Below are positions 22,074-25,267 of a stretch of 25,267 bases of DNA, one piece after another. The translations under genes were made by a program, and so were the position numbers. Location: NCBI GenBank assembly GCA_964370225.1, contig CAYJII010000036.1:1-25267 (forward strand). Direction: 5' to 3'. This DNA comes from CAYJII01 sp964370225. GTDB taxonomy: Bacteria > Bacillota > Clostridia > Oscillospirales > Ruminococcaceae. The notes beneath the pieces are model-generated. The model did not search any database, had not been told where the DNA came from, and worked only from the letters and a program-made list of their open reading frames with translations. Every line of letters starts with the position of its first letter. Positions within the stretch are counted from its first letter, which is position 1.

Positions 22074-22484
22074 ATGATTAAAGAAATTGTAAAAGACGAA
22101 ACCTTTCTCGCACAGAAAAGCTCTCCGACAACCGAGTCAGATTTATACATAGCCATAGACTTGCTCGACACGCTCAAAGCGAATAAAGAACGCTGTGTCG
22201 GGCTTGCAGCAAATATGATTGGCTACCACAAGAATATAATAGTCGTGGATGATGAGGGTAAGTATCTCGTGATGATAAATCCGAAAATTATAAAATGTTC
22301 CGAGCCTTTTAACACCGAAGAAGCCTGCCTATCCCTTATGGGAACACGCCCGACTAAGCGGTATACGAACATCAAAGTCGGGTATCAAAACGAGAAAATG
22401 CAAAAGCGAATAAAGACCTACAAAGGATTTACAGCGCAGATCATTCAGCATGAAATTGACCACTGTAATGGGATAATTATATAA
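22074..22484 (+). CDS. short peptide deformylase
   Basis: A 136-residue metalloenzyme-like protein of the peptide deformylase family, which removes the formyl group from new proteins. The three motifs are recognisable: GLAANMIG (standard GxGLAAxQxG), EEACLSL (standard EGCLS, holding the metal cysteine), and QHEIDHCNGI (HExxH with two metal histidines and the catalytic Glu). It is shorter than housekeeping Def and has Asn-Met in place of the usual Pro-Gln in the first motif, which I recall from a class of small clostridial deformylases. It may be a second copy that helps survive deformylase inhibitors, or act on unusual substrates. AAAAGAG precedes the ATG. A 7-bp hairpin (22493-22511) without a T-run follows the gene, then the assembly gap. 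Confidence 0.88.
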   Translation: MIKEIVKDETFLAQKSSPTTESDLYIAIDLLDTLKANKERCVGLAANMIGYHKNIIVVDDEGKYLVMINPKIIKCSEPFNTEEACLSLMGTRPTKRYTNIKVGYQNEKMQKRIKTYKGFTAQIIQHEIDHCNGIII

Positions 22485-22545
22485 TCGGAGCAGATATTCA
22501 AGCTGAATATCAAGCGGTTCGTGCGCTAAGATACTCTCAATAATA

Positions 22546-22645
22546 NNNNNNNNNNNNNNNNNNNNNNNNNNNNNNNNNNNNNNNNNNNNNNNNNNNNNNN
22601 NNNNNNNNNNNNNNNNNNNNNNNNNNNNNNNNNNNNNNNNNNNNN
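22546..22645. other. assembly gap (100 Ns)
   Basis: Exactly 100 undetermined bases, the usual placeholder for a scaffold join of unknown length. Sequence right of it may not be adjacent in the genome. Confidence 0.99.
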
Positions 22646-22646
22646 G

Positions 22647-22727
22647 GGAACTGCTTGTGGTGGAAAAACTACAATGTCAAAAGAAACAACTAAAAAACAT
22701 GGATTTACATATTTTAATGATTACTAG
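22647..22727 (+). pseudogene. truncated P-loop nucleotide-binding protein fragment
   Basis: Just after the gap an open frame reads GTACGGKTTMSKETTKKHGF, then TYFNDY, then TAG (22725-22727). GTACGGKTT is a Walker A loop (GxxxxGKT/S) of the small kinase type. The frame goes on after the TAG with YEENFKV and a TAA, which looks like the same protein continuing through a nonsense change. The 5' end is lost in the gap. Kinase-like proteins are normally far longer after the P-loop, so this is most likely a decayed gene; a base error at the TAG is the alternative. Confidence 0.5.
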
Positions 22728-22783
22728 TATGAGGAAAACTTTAAAGTGTAATTTTAGGAAAACCAATTACCTTATAGATGCGA

Positions 22784-22827
22784 AAGGCAGATAGTGACCA
22801 CAAAAGTCGCTATCTGCCTTGTTTTTT
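22784..22827 (+). terminator. strong terminator after the P-loop fragment
   Basis: AAGGCAGATAGTGAC (22784-22798) pairs with GTCGCTATCTGCCTT (22806-22820), one G-T pair, 7-nt loop, followed by GTTTTTT. Confidence 0.88.
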
Positions 22828-22855
22828 GGTATCCTAAAAATAATGTTGATAAAAG

Positions 22856-22905
22856 ACAAATCCGAACATATCGTCTATAACAGAGGGGTAGGAATTCGGA
22901 TTTGT
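22856..22905 (-). terminator. probable terminator of the surface-protein gene
   Basis: An 11-bp perfect inverted repeat (ACAAATCCGAA at 22856-22866 with 22895-22905) and a 28-nt loop, about 70 nt after the stop codon of the minus-strand gene, followed on that strand by a T-rich run (CTTTTATC). Confidence 0.6.
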
Positions 22906-22976
22906 TCTTACTGAGTTACTGTCGTGAAAAAGATATTTTGCATATGTCTACGTCAAAGTGTATGCGACATGAACTG

Positions 22977-25267
22977 TTATTTTGCAGCCTTGCGTTTTAC
23001 TGTAAAACCCAGTCCTACAAGCGCTAACGCCACGGTTACTGCGTAGAGTATCGGAGTAGCGCTATCCCCTGTTTCAGGGACATCAGTAGCAGGTGCAGCC
23101 TCCACAGTAAATTCTGCACTAGCTTCGCCGTTCGTGCTTCTTATTTCGATAGTGTATGTGCCTGCAGCCAATGACGATGTGTACTCATCACTCAGTGTTA
23201 CGATGATACTGCCACTTTTAGCACTAGCATTATCAGTGTCGTTACCAGCAGTGTGTATCACTTGCGGTACACCGTTTATATAAATAAGCGTTTCAATATA
23301 GTTTTCAAAATCGTCATTAGATGCGAAGCTTGCGCCTTTTCCTTGTACTATAGTTTGGTTTGCTCCGTTTGTTATAGTTGGAAGCGGTGGCGCGTTTTTA
23401 GTGAATGTAGCACTCGCTACATCGCTGTCCACCATGCCCGATTTCACTGCTATAGCTTTCACCGTTGCGCTTTCGGTAATTTCAAAGGCTCCTATGTATT
23501 TTATGCTACTAATTGTTGGCTCTGTTCCGTTTGTAGTGTAATAGATAGTTGCTCCACTTGTAGCAGTTATTGTCACACTCTGCGCATCATCAAAGCTACC
23601 GCCGTTTGGTGAGATAGTCGGAGTGGCTACTTTTTCGAGAACTGTTACCGTAACAGTCCAATCTTGTGTAGTAATGCCATCTTCAGCCTCAACTGTATAG
23701 GTTACAGCATTTGTAAAGTCTTGTGCCGCGCCGCTTGTGTAGTTTACATGAGCGCCACTGCTTAATATGATTGTTGGTACAAGCGCAGTTACATCAGTGC
23801 CATAAGGCATTGTAATGTCTACAGTGTGTTTTGCAGTATCTATAGCGGATGGCTCCACTTGATTTGGAATGGTAAAACCTGTTATGTCAGTTTGAGCACT
23901 TAGACTTGTGATCGTTACCGTTGCAGTATCACTCGTTACCGCGCGACTACTTCCTATTTCTGTAATCACACAGTAGTAATATACAGTGCCTGTTTCACTA
24001 GTTGGTGGTGTAAAGCTTGCGGATGTACCATTTAGTATTATTTCACCATTATTAGTATTATTTGTAGCGTTTTTATACCACTGATAGCTTACACCAGTAT
24101 CATATTTCATAGCTACTGTAAGTGCTTGAGCAGTAGCATTTTGATTATAGCTTGCACCTATTGGTTGGGTTGATATAGTAAAAGGTGCAGTGGTAATTTT
24201 AACAAAACTATTTCTATGGTATTCGCTTGTGTTGGTATCCCAGCCATTAACTTCAGTGGGTTCATTTGGCGTGATACCTGTTGCAATATCACCGCTGTAG
24301 CTAGCCGAGTACTGCATGACAAGCTTTTTTGTATCGCCAAATGTTGGCGCACTATCTAAAGCATACCCATAGTATTCAGTAGAAGCAGCTATTATTTCGC
24401 CGCCGTTTATCGTGAAGCTAGTTTGGAGTGATTCAGATTCAAATCCATAAACACCTATAGCAGTAACACTACCGGAATCGATACTGATGCTATTCGCATT
24501 AATTCCGCTACCATCGTCACCTGACCCATTTCCATAATTACTTCCTTTGCCACCGGTAGCAGCCACAGTACCGCTTTTAACTTCCATAGACTCAACGTCA
24601 ATGCCATAGCCACCAGTAGCTTTGCCATTACCTATGTTATGGTGATTGCCACCAATAGCGGTTATACTGCCACTTTCTATCGTTATATTCTTAGCATCTA
24701 TTCCGCTTTTGCCTACTGTAATAGTATTCCCACTTGCCTCAGAATAACCACCGGTTGCAGTAATACTACCCGCACCACTGATTGTTAAGCTGTGATTTGT
24801 AGCAGCAATACCTGCTTCACCATCTCTACCTACTATCGAGTTTTCGCCCACGAGCACAATTTTCAAATCACCGCTTGCAGATATTCCTGCGGTTGTGGTT
24901 GCGCCTGTAAGTGTTAGCGTAGTGCCGTCTGCCGAAACCTCAATCGTGCCTGAGGTTAATGCTCCACCGAGGTTGTCTGTAGTGTCATATGTTGCCGCAT
25001 TATTGAGTGCGATATTGTTAATTTTAAAATTGCTCGCTACAGGGTCTGGCGCCTTTATCTCACTCAACGCAGTTGCATAAAGTACATGCCCTGCTGCGTT
25101 TGGGTGGAAGTCGAAGTTGACAGCTACGCCATCCATTACAGCATTTGTTACTTTTTCTGTAGCGTTATTAAATTGAGTATACATATCTACTATTGTACAA
25201 CCAGTTAACTCTTGTATCTTTGGGTTAAGAGCATTCGTCACTCCGCTTTCAAAAAAAGCACCGATGT
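22977..25267 (-). CDS. large secreted, wall-anchored protein: end of SGNH hydrolase plus binding modules (5' end outside window)
   Basis: The frame is open to the right edge, so the N-terminus, with the signal peptide and active-site Ser, is missing; about 762 residues are visible. They begin with the last part of an SGNH/GDSL hydrolase (FDFHPNAAGHVLYATAL, catalytic Asp/His block, about residue 50). Residues 90-350 are a Gly/Ser/Thr-rich beta-helix-like stretch with repeats such as IESGSITAIGGN and VKSGTVAATGGK, typical of carbohydrate-binding modules. Then come an Ig-like domain (SYQWYKNA, about 405), a DUF5018-like domain (YTVEAEDGITTQDWTVTV), a chitobiase C-terminal-type module (ATPTISPNGGSFDDAQSVTI, then YYTTNGTEPT) and a last beta module. 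The end has VPETG, a hydrophobic helix and KRKAAK: a sortase-type sorting signal with Val in place of Leu. Its likely role is a cell-wall-bound esterase or deacetylase acting on polysaccharide. Confidence 0.85.
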   Translation of the reverse strand, partial: IGAFFESGVTNALNPKIQELTGCTIVDMYTQFNNATEKVTNAVMDGVAVNFDFHPNAAGHVLYATALSEIKAPDPVASNFKINNIALNNAATYDTTDNLGGALTSGTIEVSADGTTLTLTGATTTAGISASGDLKIVLVGENSIVGRDGEAGIAATNHSLTISGAGSITATGGYSEASGNTITVGKSGIDAKNITIESGSITAIGGNHHNIGNGKATGGYGIDVESMEVKSGTVAATGGKGSNYGNGSGDDGSGINANSISIDSGSVTAIGVYGFESESLQTSFTINGGEIIAASTEYYGYALDSAPTFGDTKKLVMQYSASYSGDIATGITPNEPTEVNGWDTNTSEYHRNSFVKITTAPFTISTQPIGASYNQNATAQALTVAMKYDTGVSYQWYKNATNNTNNGEIILNGTSASFTPPTSETGTVYYYCVITEIGSSRAVTSDTATVTITSLSAQTDITGFTIPNQVEPSAIDTAKHTVDITMPYGTDVTALVPTIILSSGAHVNYTSGAAQDFTNAVTYTVEAEDGITTQDWTVTVTVLEKVATPTISPNGGSFDDAQSVTITATSGATIYYTTNGTEPTISSIKYIGAFEITESATVKAIAVKSGMVDSDVASATFTKNAPPLPTITNGANQTIVQGKGASFASNDDFENYIETLIYINGVPQVIHTAGNDTDNASAKSGSIIVTLSDEYTSSLAAGTYTIEIRSTNGEASAEFTVEAAPATDVPETGDSATPILYAVTVALALVGLGFTVKRKAAK

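Noticed and set aside
22074..22484. Peptide deformylase as a degenerate pseudogene because of GLAANMIG and EACLS
   Set aside because: The metal Cys and HEIDH are intact, and these variants are familiar from small clostridial deformylases.
1..25267. CRISPR arrays, tRNA or rRNA genes, insertion sequences, prophage genes
   Set aside because: No regular repeats, cloverleaf-like sequences, transposase frames or phage proteins were seen on either strand.

Overview
The window (about 37% GC by eye) looks like the chromosome of an anaerobic low-GC Firmicute, most likely a member of the Clostridia. Indicators are the type III glutamine synthetase, the LL-diaminopimelate aminotransferase route, a clostridial-type ANTAR regulator, a CatP/CatD-like acetyltransferase, strong AGGAGG ribosome-binding sites and sigma-A promoters, and an LPxTG-like surface protein. 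A run of exactly 100 Ns (22546-22645) is a scaffold gap, so the part right of it may not be truly adjacent.

Left part (1-17135), all on the minus strand. Reading in the direction of transcription: gltB, gltD, purA, a divergent glutamine synthetase-like gene, an ANTAR response-regulator-like gene, dapF, dapL, glnN (type III glutamine synthetase), and an ammonium transporter with a fused PII domain. Separate from these are a TrkA-C membrane protein and the start of a MATE efflux gene that runs off the left edge. From gltB to amt this is one nitrogen-assimilation block: ammonium uptake and sensing, glutamine synthesis, glutamate synthesis, and glutamate- or aspartate-consuming steps in purine and DAP/lysine synthesis.

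The most interesting structure is a possible RNA-based nitrogen switch. Three leaders (gltB, glnN, amt) each carry an intrinsic terminator-like hairpin before the start codon. In each, a short alternative hairpin with a six-base loop of the form A-x-x-G-x-x (AATGGA, AAAGGC, AAAGAC) shares bases with the 5' arm of the terminator, as expected for ANTAR-protein antitermination. The ANTAR protein in the same block has lost the receiver phosphoacceptor (Asp to Asn). The glutamine synthetase-like gene directly before it has lost several catalytic residues. I infer a pseudo-enzyme plus pseudo-receiver sensor module controlling the leaders. This is a hypothesis; the canonical second hairpin of ANTAR targets was not found.

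Middle part (17136-22545), mostly plus strand, holds accessory genes: a chloramphenicol acetyltransferase, a PadR regulator and MFS transporter operon with a clear inverted-repeat operator, a minus-strand flavoprotein with an iron-sulfur Cys motif, an ADP-ribosylglycohydrolase-family protein and a short peptide deformylase. Most of these units have their own recognisable promoter, terminator or both.

Right part (22646-25267), after the gap: a 26-codon remnant of a P-loop protein with a terminator, then the C-terminal 760 or so residues of a large minus-strand secreted protein (end of an SGNH/GDSL hydrolase domain, carbohydrate-binding-like repeats, Ig-like and chitobiase-type modules, and a VPETG sorting signal). 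No rRNA, tRNA, CRISPR array or insertion sequence was seen.
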